Shown here piece after piece: positions 1 through 6,942 of a stretch of DNA of 64,000 nucleotides (its first letter is position 1; every line of letters begins with the position of its first letter). Location of the stretch: NCBI GenBank assembly GCA_030682835.1, contig JAUXNG010000104.1, positions 1 through 64,000 on the forward strand, given 5' to 3'. The notes beneath the pieces are model-generated. The model was not told the DNA's origin, ran no database searches, and saw nothing but the letters and a program-made list of their open reading frames with translations. The position numbers and the translations under genes were made by a program. Source of the DNA: Hydrogenophaga sp. GTDB taxonomy: Bacteria > Pseudomonadota > Gammaproteobacteria > Burkholderiales > Burkholderiaceae_C.

Positions 1-74
1 AGCGGCTGCTCGAGCATCCCAGCCACCGCATCGACGAGTTGCTGCCGCACCGCTGGACGCCGGCGGCGCCCTGA
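1..74 (+). CDS. IS66-type transposase, C-terminal end (partial)
   Basis: The reading frame enters from the left edge and stops at 72-74. The visible 23 residues end with a Leu-Leu-Glu-His-Pro start, an Arg-Ile-Asp-Glu-Leu-Leu-Pro motif and a short Trp-containing tail. This resembles the extreme C-terminus of IS66-family TnpC transposases, where a similar Asp-Glu-Leu-Leu-Pro-Trp tail is common. Support from the neighbourhood is an IS66-like terminal sequence ending at 141 and a truncated kinase gene directly behind it. The call rests on a short tail only, so an unrelated protein is possible. Confidence 0.5.
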   Translation, partial: RLLEHPSHRIDELLPHRWTPAAP

Positions 75-141
75 TCACCTGATCCCGACTTGATCAGCAC
101 ACTGACACGCACAGGTCAATGTGGCATGCCTGGCCGCTTAC
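1..141 (+). mobile_element. Right end of an IS66-family insertion sequence
   Basis: The segment contains the transposase tail and ends in GCCGCTTAC at 133-141. Read on the other strand this gives GTAAGCGGC, matching the GTAAGCG start typical of IS66 terminal inverted repeats, and a TTGACC follows further inside (complement of 112-117). Immediately after 141 the sequence becomes recognisable histidine kinase code. The left end lies outside the window, so the 8-base target duplication expected for IS66 (candidate CCAGGAGC at 142-149) cannot be checked here. Confidence 0.5.
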
Positions 142-622
142 CCAGGAGCGCGTGAACCTGAGTGAGCTGGCGCACAACCTGGCCGCCGACCTGCACCGCA
201 GCGAGCCCGAGCGGCCGGTGGACTGGCACATTGAGGACGATCTGTTCGTGATGGCAGACCCGGGCCTCATGCGCGTGGTGATGCAGAACCTGCTGGGCAA
301 TGCCTGGAAGTACGCGGGGCAGCGCGAGGTGGCGGCCATCTCGGTGACCAAGACCGGCCAGCGCGACGGCATGGTGGAGTTCTGCGTGCGCGACAACGGC
401 GCCGGGTTTGACATGGCCTACGCCGAGCAGCTGTTCCAGCCTTTCCGGCGCCTGCACGCGCACCACGAGTTCGAGGGGTCGGGCGTGGGCCTGGCCACGG
501 TGGCCCGGGTGGTGCGCCGGCACGGTGGCGACGTGCGCGGCGAGGGGGTGGTGGGCGAAGGCGCGGCCTTCTATGTGCGGCTGCCCGAGGTGCCCGTGAC
601 GTCCGACCTCACCACCTGGTGA
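142..622 (+). pseudogene. Histidine kinase, 3' fragment cut by the IS66 element
   Basis: The frame encodes about 160 residues of a sensor kinase ATPase domain. Visible are the N box (NLLGNAWKYAGQR), the G1 box (DNGAGFDM), an F box (FQPFRRLH) and the G2 box (GSGVGLATVARVV), then the normal stop. The His-containing dimerisation domain and any sensor region are absent. An ATG at 119 opens the frame, but its first residues are encoded by the insertion-sequence end, so the kinase part begins at about 142. Without its phosphoacceptor His it cannot autophosphorylate in the usual way and is probably a remnant. The C-terminal style (bacteriophytochrome-like ATPase) resembles the kinase at 32972-36799. 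Confidence 0.8.
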
Positions 623-980
623 ACAGGATGGCCTGCGCCGTCACCCGGACGGCACTGCCATAATGCTTTTTCTTTCGTGACGGCATGGCCTGGCGCACCT
701 TTCTGCGCTGGCTGTCCTGGTACTTGCTGTCAGTCACCGGCACAACGCGCTCTTTCGGGCGCGGCTGCCACCGCCTTGAGGCGCCCCCCGGCGGGCCCCG
801 GCGGGCCGGGCTTCGCTGACACATCGCTCCAGACCGCCGCCGTCTTTTCTGGCTGGTTCCCCGGCTGTTCCGGATGCTGCTGATGCCACCTGCCGGGCCC
901 TGTTGCCTGTGCGGTGCGGCGTGGCCGTTCCCCGGTGGCAGCCCGCCGCGGGACAGCCGTTTGCCTGCAGGAGTGAACCC
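623..980. other. Intergenic region before the BCCT gene
   Basis: No convincing gene is present. The stretch has a short T-rich patch (about 663-676) and a block of nested GC-rich inverted repeats (about 770-810) that loosely recalls the structured repeat found elsewhere in the window but does not match it. Positions 970-974 (GGAGT region) supply the ribosome binding site for the transporter starting at 981. An open frame running in from 903 without a good start is read-through of high-GC sequence. Confidence 0.5.
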
Positions 981-2510
981 ATGCAACTCATCGTCTCGGC
1001 CGGTCTGATCCTGGCCATTGTTCTGTGGGGCGTCATCGCCCCGGCCTCGCTGGGCACGGTCTTCGAGACCGCGCTGGCGAGCATCACGCGCAACTTCGGC
1101 TGGTTCTACTTGTGGGTGGTTCTGGGGCTGGTGGTGATGGCGCTGCTGCTCGCGCTCAGCCGCTACGGCGATCTGAAACTGGGCGGTGAAGACGACGAGC
1201 CGGAGTTCTCCATTGGCTCCTGGTTCGCCATGCTGTTTGCGGCGGGCATGGGCATTGGCCTGGTGTTCTGGGGCGTGGCCGAGCCGGTCTCGCATTACGG
1301 CGCACCGCCGCCCGGCATTGCGGCGCTCACACCCGAGGCAGCCAACGCCGCCATGCGCTACAGCTTCTTCCACTGGGGGCTGCACCCCTGGGCGGTGTAC
1401 AGCATCGTGGCGCTGGCCATTGCCTTCTTCCAGTTCCGCCGCGGCGGCTCAGCACTGGTGAGCACGGCGGTGGAGGCGCTGCCCTGGGCCCCCATGAAAA
1501 AGATCGGCCCGCTGGTGAACGTGCTGGCGGTGATCGCCACCGCCTTCGGCGTGGCCGCGTCGCTGGGCATGGGAGCGCTGCAGATCAACAGCGGCTTGGC
1601 CGCGGTGATGGGGCTGCCGGTGAGCCTGGTGTCGCAGGTGGGCATCATCGTGGTGGCCACGGTGCTGTTCCTCACCTCGGCGGTGACCGGGGTGACGCGC
1701 GGCATCAAATGGCTGTCCACCTTCAACCTGATCGTGGCGGGCCTGCTGGCGCTCACGGTGTTCATCGTCGGCCCGACGGTGGCGATCATCGACACCTTCA
1801 CCAACACGCTGGGCAGCTACCTGAGCGATTTCGTTCGCATGAGCCTGCGCATGACGCCCTTCCGTGACAGCGGCTGGGTGGGCGGCTGGACGGTGTTTTA
1901 CTGGGCCTGGTGGGTGAGCTGGTCGCCCTTCGTGGGCCTGTTCATCGCGCGCGTGTCGCGCGGGCGCACCATCCGCGAATTCATCCTGGGCACGGTGCTG
2001 GCGCCCACGCTGGCGGCGTTCGTGTGGTTCTCGGTGTTCGGCGGCACGGCGCTGAACATGCAGATCATGCAGGGGCTGCCCATTGCCGACGCGGTGAACG
2101 CCGATGTGTCCACCGCGCTCTTCGCCGTGTTTGACCAGCTGCCGCTGGGGGGCCTCATGACAGGCGTGGCCACGGTGCTGGTGCTCGTGTTCTTCGTCAC
2201 CTCGGGCGACTCGGCCACGCTGGTGCTGGGCATGATGAGCACCGGTGGCGATGCCAACCCGCGCGCGCGGGTGAAGATCATCTGGGGCCTGCTGGTCTCG
2301 GGCATCGCCATCACCCTGCTGCTGGCCGGCGGGGTCAAGGCGGTGCAGACCGCCACCATCGTGTTCGCGCTGCCGTTCACGCTGGTGATCCTGCTCATGG
2401 CGCTCGCCCTGTGGCGCGGCGTGCGGGAGGACTGGAACGAGGAGCAGCGGCGCGACCGCGCCCTGCGCCGGCGCATGCGCGACATGGTGGCGCGATCCGA
2501 CCAGCCCTGA
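981..2510 (+). CDS. BCCT family betaine/choline/carnitine transporter
   Basis: Secondary transporter of the betaine-choline-carnitine family, 509 residues, probably driving uptake of trimethylammonium osmolytes across the inner membrane. The family signature is clear: GMGIGLVFWGVAEPV at residues 89-103, a following FFHWGLHPW motif, and the Trp-rich block WTVFYWAWWVSWSPF that forms the aromatic binding site in BetP-type proteins. About twelve hydrophobic segments are visible and the C-terminus is a charged Arg/Glu-rich tail, which in BetP senses osmotic stress. ATG at 981 was chosen because GCAGGAG lies just upstream; the open frame extends to 903 without a good site. No choline-oxidation genes are adjacent, so the exact substrate is unknown. 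Confidence 0.9.
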   Translation: MQLIVSAGLILAIVLWGVIAPASLGTVFETALASITRNFGWFYLWVVLGLVVMALLLALSRYGDLKLGGEDDEPEFSIGSWFAMLFAAGMGIGLVFWGVAEPVSHYGAPPPGIAALTPEAANAAMRYSFFHWGLHPWAVYSIVALAIAFFQFRRGGSALVSTAVEALPWAPMKKIGPLVNVLAVIATAFGVAASLGMGALQINSGLAAVMGLPVSLVSQVGIIVVATVLFLTSAVTGVTRGIKWLSTFNLIVAGLLALTVFIVGPTVAIIDTFTNTLGSYLSDFVRMSLRMTPFRDSGWVGGWTVFYWAWWVSWSPFVGLFIARVSRGRTIREFILGTVLAPTLAAFVWFSVFGGTALNMQIMQGLPIADAVNADVSTALFAVFDQLPLGGLMTGVATVLVLVFFVTSGDSATLVLGMMSTGGDANPRARVKIIWGLLVSGIAITLLLAGGVKAVQTATIVFALPFTLVILLMALALWRGVREDWNEEQRRDRALRRRMRDMVARSDQP

Positions 2511-2528
2511 TTCCGCACGAGCACGTCC

Positions 2529-3221
2529 ATGACCGTCGAACTGCTGCTCGCCCTGGGCAAGAGCTTCCTCTTCGTGCTGGCCGCGCTGGTGCCGATCCTG
2601 AACCCGGCGGCCACCGCACCCATTTTCCTGGGCCTGACCGAGGGCGCATCCCCCGCCACGCGGGCCCTTCTGGCGCGGCGCATCGCGCGCAACATGTTCT
2701 TCCTCATGCTGGGCTCGATGCTGGTCGGCAGCTACGTGCTCGATTTCTTCGGCATTTCGCTGCCCATCGTGCGCGTGGGCGGCGGGATGATCCTGGCGGC
2801 CACGGCTTGGCGCCTGCTCACCACCACGCACGCCACGGTGGACAGCCGCACAGAACTGGCCGAATCGTTCACGCCCGAGATGGCACGGCGCCAGGCCTTC
2901 TACCCGCTCACCTTCCCCATCAGCTGCGGGCCGGGCTCGATCGCCGCGGCCATCACGGTGGGTGTGTCGCTGCAGGACAACCGCCTGCTGATCTCGCTGG
3001 CCCGCATGGGCGGCGGCGTGCTGGCGCTGCTGGCCGTGGGGCTGCTGCTGTATCTGGCGTTCCGCTACGCCCAGCGCCTGCTGCGCCCGCTGGGCGAAGC
3101 CGGCACGGTGATCTTCCTGCGCCTCTCAGCCTTCATCCTGCTGTGCCTGGGCGTGCAGATCATGTGGGACGGCGTGAGCGAGCTGGTGCTGGGGCTGCTG
3201 CGCGCGGCAGCGACGGGCTGA
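2529..3221 (+). CDS. MarC family integral membrane protein
   Basis: A 230-residue protein with about six hydrophobic segments, matching the MarC/YhgN/SnatA family in length and pattern. The N-terminal block has PILNPAATAPIFLGLTEG, the family-typical NP motif after the first membrane segment, and a second Gly-rich motif (FPISCGPGSI) occurs in the middle, fitting the two-repeat fold of this family. Members are multi-pass inner-membrane proteins; one characterised homologue moves small amino acids, but most have no proven function. It starts 18 bases after the BCCT gene on the same strand, so co-transcription is likely. It converges with the hydrolase gene that follows. Confidence 0.9.
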   Translation: MTVELLLALGKSFLFVLAALVPILNPAATAPIFLGLTEGASPATRALLARRIARNMFFLMLGSMLVGSYVLDFFGISLPIVRVGGGMILAATAWRLLTTTHATVDSRTELAESFTPEMARRQAFYPLTFPISCGPGSIAAAITVGVSLQDNRLLISLARMGGGVLALLAVGLLLYLAFRYAQRLLRPLGEAGTVIFLRLSAFILLCLGVQIMWDGVSELVLGLLRAAATG

Positions 3222-3257
3222 AGCCACCGCACACCGCCGGGGGCCACGCCGTGCGGC

Positions 3258-4142
3258 TCAGGTGACTCGGGGAGCGGCCGGCTGTGCGCCAGCCAGGAAG
3301 TCCAGCACGGCCTGCTCGGCACGCACCGGGTCGGTAAAGCCTTCGTGTGTGCCGTCCAGCGCCAGCAGCGTGGCGTGGGCCGCGCCCTTGTGGCGCAACA
3401 GCTGCTGCGCGTCGGCCAGCGGGACGACCTCGTCCTGCGTGCCGTGCAGCAGCAGCACCGGGCAGCGCGCCTTGGGCAGCGTGGCCAGGGGCGCGATGTT
3501 GCGGAAGCGGTGGCCGATGACCCCTTCCACATACCGGTTCACGCCCCAGCCCAGCGGCCAGTAGGGCACGTGCCAGGCCGCCAGCCAGCGGCGCATGACC
3601 TGCTCGGGGTGCGCGAAGGCGCTCACGCTCACGGCGGCGACCAGGCCGGGCCGGCGCGATGCCACCAGCAGCACCGCCGCGGCGCCCACCGAGTGGCCCA
3701 GCGCCGCCAGGCGCTGCGGGTCCACGCCCGGCTGGGCGGCCAGCCAGTCCAGCGCGTGGTCCAGGTCTTCGGCGAAACGGGGCAGCGAGCTGTGCCCGGC
3801 GCGGTCGCTGCGGCCGTGGTTGCGCGATTCGGGCAGCAGCACCGCATAGCCGGCGCGGTGCAGCGTCTGCGCCGCGTGCAGCAGCGTGCTGGCGTTGCCG
3901 CCCCAGCCGTGCAGCAGCACCGCGGCGGGTGCCGGGCTGGGGCCGGGTGGCTGCGGCAGGTACCAGGCAAACAGCCGCACCCCCGGGCCGGCGGGAATGC
4001 GCAGTTCGCGCACCGGCAGGCCCAGGTCGGCTGGCTGCGGACCCTCGGTGCTGGCGCGCGGGCTCAGGCCCGCGTGCAGCAACTGCCGCGCGACCAGCAG
4101 CGTGGCCAGCGCCAGCACCACGCTCGCCAGAAGCCAGTCCAT
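3258..4142 (-). CDS. Alpha/beta hydrolase, membrane-anchored
   Basis: A 294-residue serine hydrolase. The first 20 residues form a hydrophobic anchor or signal. The oxyanion-hole motif HGWGG is at about residues 78-82, the nucleophile elbow GHSVGA gives Ser151, and the likely remaining triad members are Asp237 (GTQDEVVP) and His266 (GTHEGF). It resembles the FrsA/BAAT-like esterases of uncharacterised specificity. It is the last gene of a three-gene operon: its ATG lies 2 bases after the stop of the GntP-type permease. The operon context suggests a role in esters or hydroxyacid oligomers, but that is inference. Confidence 0.88.
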   Translation of the reverse strand: MDWLLASVVLALATLLVARQLLHAGLSPRASTEGPQPADLGLPVRELRIPAGPGVRLFAWYLPQPPGPSPAPAAVLLHGWGGNASTLLHAAQTLHRAGYAVLLPESRNHGRSDRAGHSSLPRFAEDLDHALDWLAAQPGVDPQRLAALGHSVGAAAVLLVASRRPGLVAAVSVSAFAHPEQVMRRWLAAWHVPYWPLGWGVNRYVEGVIGHRFRNIAPLATLPKARCPVLLLHGTQDEVVPLADAQQLLRHKGAAHATLLALDGTHEGFTDPVRAEQAVLDFLAGAQPAAPRVT

Positions 4143-4144
4143 GC

Positions 4145-5590
4145 TCAGAACGAGCCGAACACGCTGCCGAGCACCACCACGGCCACCAGTGCGAGTACCG
4201 GGAACACCACGGCCACCATCAGGATGTCCAGGTAGCTCTGCCGGTGTGTGAGGCCGCAGATGCCCAGCAGCGTGATGACCGCGCCGTTGTGCGGCAGCGC
4301 GTCCAGGCCGCCGGTGGCGATGGTGGTGACGCGGTGCAGCAGCTCGGGCGCAATGCCGGCGGTCTGTGCCATGGCCAGCCAGGTGTCGCCCAGCGTCTGC
4401 AGTGCGATGCTCATGCCGCCCGAGGCCGAGCCGGTGATGCCGGCCAGCAGGTTCACCGCGATCGACACCGACACCAGCGGGTTGCCGGGTGCGATGCCCA
4501 GCACCGCATCACGAATCAGCGCGAAGCCGGCCAGCGAGGCGATGACGGCACCAAAACCCACCTGCGAGGCGGTGTTGAGCAGCGGCAGCACCGAGGCGCT
4601 GGCGCCCTGTTCGAGCGTCCTGGCGGGGTGCTTCAACGCGTGCCGCTCCAGTACCAGCAGCCACACCACCGCCACGCTGAGCGCGATGATCACGGCCCAG
4701 ATGCCGCGCAGGCGCGTGATGGAGGTGCCGCCGAAACGCTCGTCGGCCAGGTAGGTGGTGTCCAGCGCGGGCAGCAGCCAGGTGGCCAGCACGTAGTTCA
4801 GCACGATCACCAGCACCACCGGCGCGACGGCGCGCGCGAAGGCGGCACCACTGAAGGCCGCGGGCGAGGCGGGCGGTGAAGGCGCAGCGGTGGTGGTGCC
4901 GGGCGTGGCCGTTGCAGGGTCGGCCGGCGTGGGGGCTTCCTCGTGCTGGCCGTAGCCTTCGCCCCGCGCGGCGGCCGTGGCAGCGCGGCGCATCAGCCAC
5001 ACCATGCCGAGCACCAACATCAGCGCGCCGCCGATCAGGCCCAGGCCGGGCGCGGCGAACGGCGTGGTGCCGAAAAAGGGCATGGGAATCGCGTTTTGGA
5101 TCGCCGGGGTGCCGGGCAGCGCCGTCATGGTGAAGGTGAAGGCACCCAGCGCGATGGTGCCGGGGATCAGCCGCTTGGGCAGGTCGGCGCTGCGGAACAG
5201 CGCGGCGGCGATGGGGTACACGGCAAACGCCACCACGAACAGCGAGACACCGCCGTAGGTGAGAACCGCGCAGGCCAGCACGATGGCCAGCATGGCGCGC
5301 TGCGCCCCCAGCCAGGCCACGATGCCGTGCGCGATGACGCCAGCGGCGCCGCTGGCTTCCATCAGTTTGCCGAATACCGCGCCCAGCAGGAACAGCGGGA
5401 AGAAGGCGATCACAAAGCCGCCCAGCGCGGGCATGAACACCTGCGTGTAGCTGGCGAGCAGGGGCGCGTCGGGGCTGAAGAGCGCGGCCAGCAGGGCCAT
5501 GAGCGGTGCCAGCACGAGCACGCTCACGCCGCGGTAGGCCAGCGCCATCAGCAGCACCAGCGCCAGCACGATGCCGAGCAGGCTGCTCAT
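4145..5590 (-). CDS. GntP family permease (hydroxy/sugar acid symporter type)
   Basis: A 481-residue inner-membrane permease with about 12-14 hydrophobic segments. Family-typical parts include the early LLGAVFGKLMEASGAA block, LPGTPAIQNAIP in the middle and the late NLLAGITGSASGG and LDALPHNGAVITLL motifs. A Pro/Ala/Thr-rich hydrophilic loop (about residues 210-245) separates the two halves. GntP relatives import gluconate, and others carry short hydroxy acids such as 3-hydroxybutyrate. Its ATG overlaps the stop codon of the patatin gene (ATGA), showing translational coupling. With lipase and hydrolase partners, import of hydroxy acids is plausible but not shown by sequence alone. Confidence 0.88.
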   Translation of the reverse strand: MSSLLGIVLALVLLMALAYRGVSVLVLAPLMALLAALFSPDAPLLASYTQVFMPALGGFVIAFFPLFLLGAVFGKLMEASGAAGVIAHGIVAWLGAQRAMLAIVLACAVLTYGGVSLFVVAFAVYPIAAALFRSADLPKRLIPGTIALGAFTFTMTALPGTPAIQNAIPMPFFGTTPFAAPGLGLIGGALMLVLGMVWLMRRAATAAARGEGYGQHEEAPTPADPATATPGTTTAAPSPPASPAAFSGAAFARAVAPVVLVIVLNYVLATWLLPALDTTYLADERFGGTSITRLRGIWAVIIALSVAVVWLLVLERHALKHPARTLEQGASASVLPLLNTASQVGFGAVIASLAGFALIRDAVLGIAPGNPLVSVSIAVNLLAGITGSASGGMSIALQTLGDTWLAMAQTAGIAPELLHRVTTIATGGLDALPHNGAVITLLGICGLTHRQSYLDILMVAVVFPVLALVAVVVLGSVFGSF

Positions 5591-6714
5591 GGCGCCAGCA
5601 CCTGGTGCAGGTGGTAGGTGCTGCGCTGGCCGATTGCACCGCCGTGCTCGGCCAGCCAGCGGTCAGCCGCGGCCCTGCCCAGCCGGTGCAGGCGCTGCAG
5701 AAAGGGCCAGTGCGTCTGCGTCTTGGTTTTAGCACCGAGCGAGACCAGGGCCTCCCCGCCGTCGAGCAGGTGGGTGCGCAGTGCCTGCACGCGACGCAGC
5801 AGCGGGTGGCGGAAGCAGTGGCCAGGCTCCACCTCGTCGATCAGCAGTTCCTGCAGCAGGGCGAGCGAACGCAGTTCCTTGATGAGGCTGGCGTTGAAGG
5901 TGATCTCGCTCACGCGGTCCAGGATGTCGCCCACGCTGGTGGGCACGCTGGCCCGTTCGATGGGGTTGATCTGCACCAGCAGAAGGTCGTCGGCCGGGCT
6001 TTCGGTGATGAGCGGCAGCAGCGAGGGGTTGCCGGCGTACCCGCCGTCCCAGTAGGCCTCGCCGTCGATGTCCACCGCCTGGAACAGCTGCGGCAGGCAG
6101 GCCGAGGCCATCACCACGTCGGCACTCAGCACGCGCTGGTCGAACACGCGCAGGGCACCGGTGCGCACCTGGGTGGCCGAGATGAACAGCATGGTCTTGT
6201 GGCAGCTGCGCACGCGCTCGAAGTCCACCGTGTCGTTCAGCACGTCGCGCAGCGGGTTCAGGTTGAGCGGGTTGAACTGATAGGGCGAGAACTGGCCGCT
6301 CCAGAGCGTGGCGGCCTGCTGCATCGGCTCCAGCCAGGGCGCGGCCCAGCGGGTGAGCGGGTGGTCGGGGCTGGCGCCCGGCAGGCCCTGAAAGGGCGAG
6401 AGCTGGGCCACGCGCTGCCAGAAGCGGTGCAGCGCGCGCTGGGCGCCGGTGCGCCCGCCGTCCATGAGGCCAGAGGCCAGCACCACGGCGTTCATGGCGC
6501 CCGCACTGGTGCCGCTGATGGCGGCCACTTCCAGCCATTCTTCGTCCAGCAGGCGGTCGAGCACGCCCCAGGTGAAGGCGCCGTGCGAGCCGCCGCCCTG
6601 CAGGGCCAGGTCGAGCTGGCGCTTGTCGCCCGCGGCCAGAGGCGCGGGCTGTGCCGTGGGCACCGCGGTGCTTCGGCGTGCGCGGCGGCGGGGTGTGGGG
6701 GAGGTGTCAGTCAT
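5587..6714 (-). CDS. Patatin-like phospholipase family protein
   Basis: A 375-residue lipid acyl hydrolase. After a short basic Pro/Arg-rich N-terminus comes the oxyanion motif GGGSHGAF (residues 40-47), the nucleophile elbow GTSAGAM with Ser70, and the catalytic Asp223 in WDGGY, giving the Ser-Asp dyad of patatins. The C-terminal third has EITFNASLIKELRSL, as in the DUF3734-containing bacterial patatins. It starts the operon patatin - GntP permease - alpha/beta hydrolase and diverges from the helicase gene at 6943. The family includes phospholipases and enzymes reported on polyhydroxybutyrate granules; the natural substrate here is unknown. Long readings of this frame beyond 6714 are antisense to the helicase and were discarded. 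Confidence 0.9.
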   Translation of the reverse strand: MTDTSPTPRRRARRSTAVPTAQPAPLAAGDKRQLDLALQGGGSHGAFTWGVLDRLLDEEWLEVAAISGTSAGAMNAVVLASGLMDGGRTGAQRALHRFWQRVAQLSPFQGLPGASPDHPLTRWAAPWLEPMQQAATLWSGQFSPYQFNPLNLNPLRDVLNDTVDFERVRSCHKTMLFISATQVRTGALRVFDQRVLSADVVMASACLPQLFQAVDIDGEAYWDGGYAGNPSLLPLITESPADDLLLVQINPIERASVPTSVGDILDRVSEITFNASLIKELRSLALLQELLIDEVEPGHCFRHPLLRRVQALRTHLLDGGEALVSLGAKTKTQTHWPFLQRLHRLGRAAADRWLAEHGGAIGQRSTYHLHQVLAP

Positions 6715-6942
6715 GGGCGGGCCTTCATCGGTACATTGTGCACTGCAGCAATTCAGATTCCAAGCGGTCGGGAGCCGGGTCCGGCGCCCTCCGTTATGAC
6801 GCGAGGAGCGTCTGTCGGGTTCGGCGTGAAAATGGTGGCGTCGCGTGTGCGGACCATTGGCGCTGCGAGGCGGTACCACCCCAGCGCAGCGACAAGCCCG
6901 AGGGTCGGGGACAATGGTTGCCCTCTCTGTTGTCAGGTCCGT

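Noticed and set aside
770-815. GC-rich nested repeats before the BCCT gene as a sixth copy of the structured repeat
   Set aside because: Some blocks resemble the CCGGC/GCCGG core, but the outer stem, the order of hairpins and the link to a stop codon are missing.
3224-3256. Imperfect inverted repeat between marC and the hydrolase gene as a terminator
   Set aside because: The arms (AGCC..GCAC and GTGCGGCT) need a three-base bulge and no T run follows on either strand.
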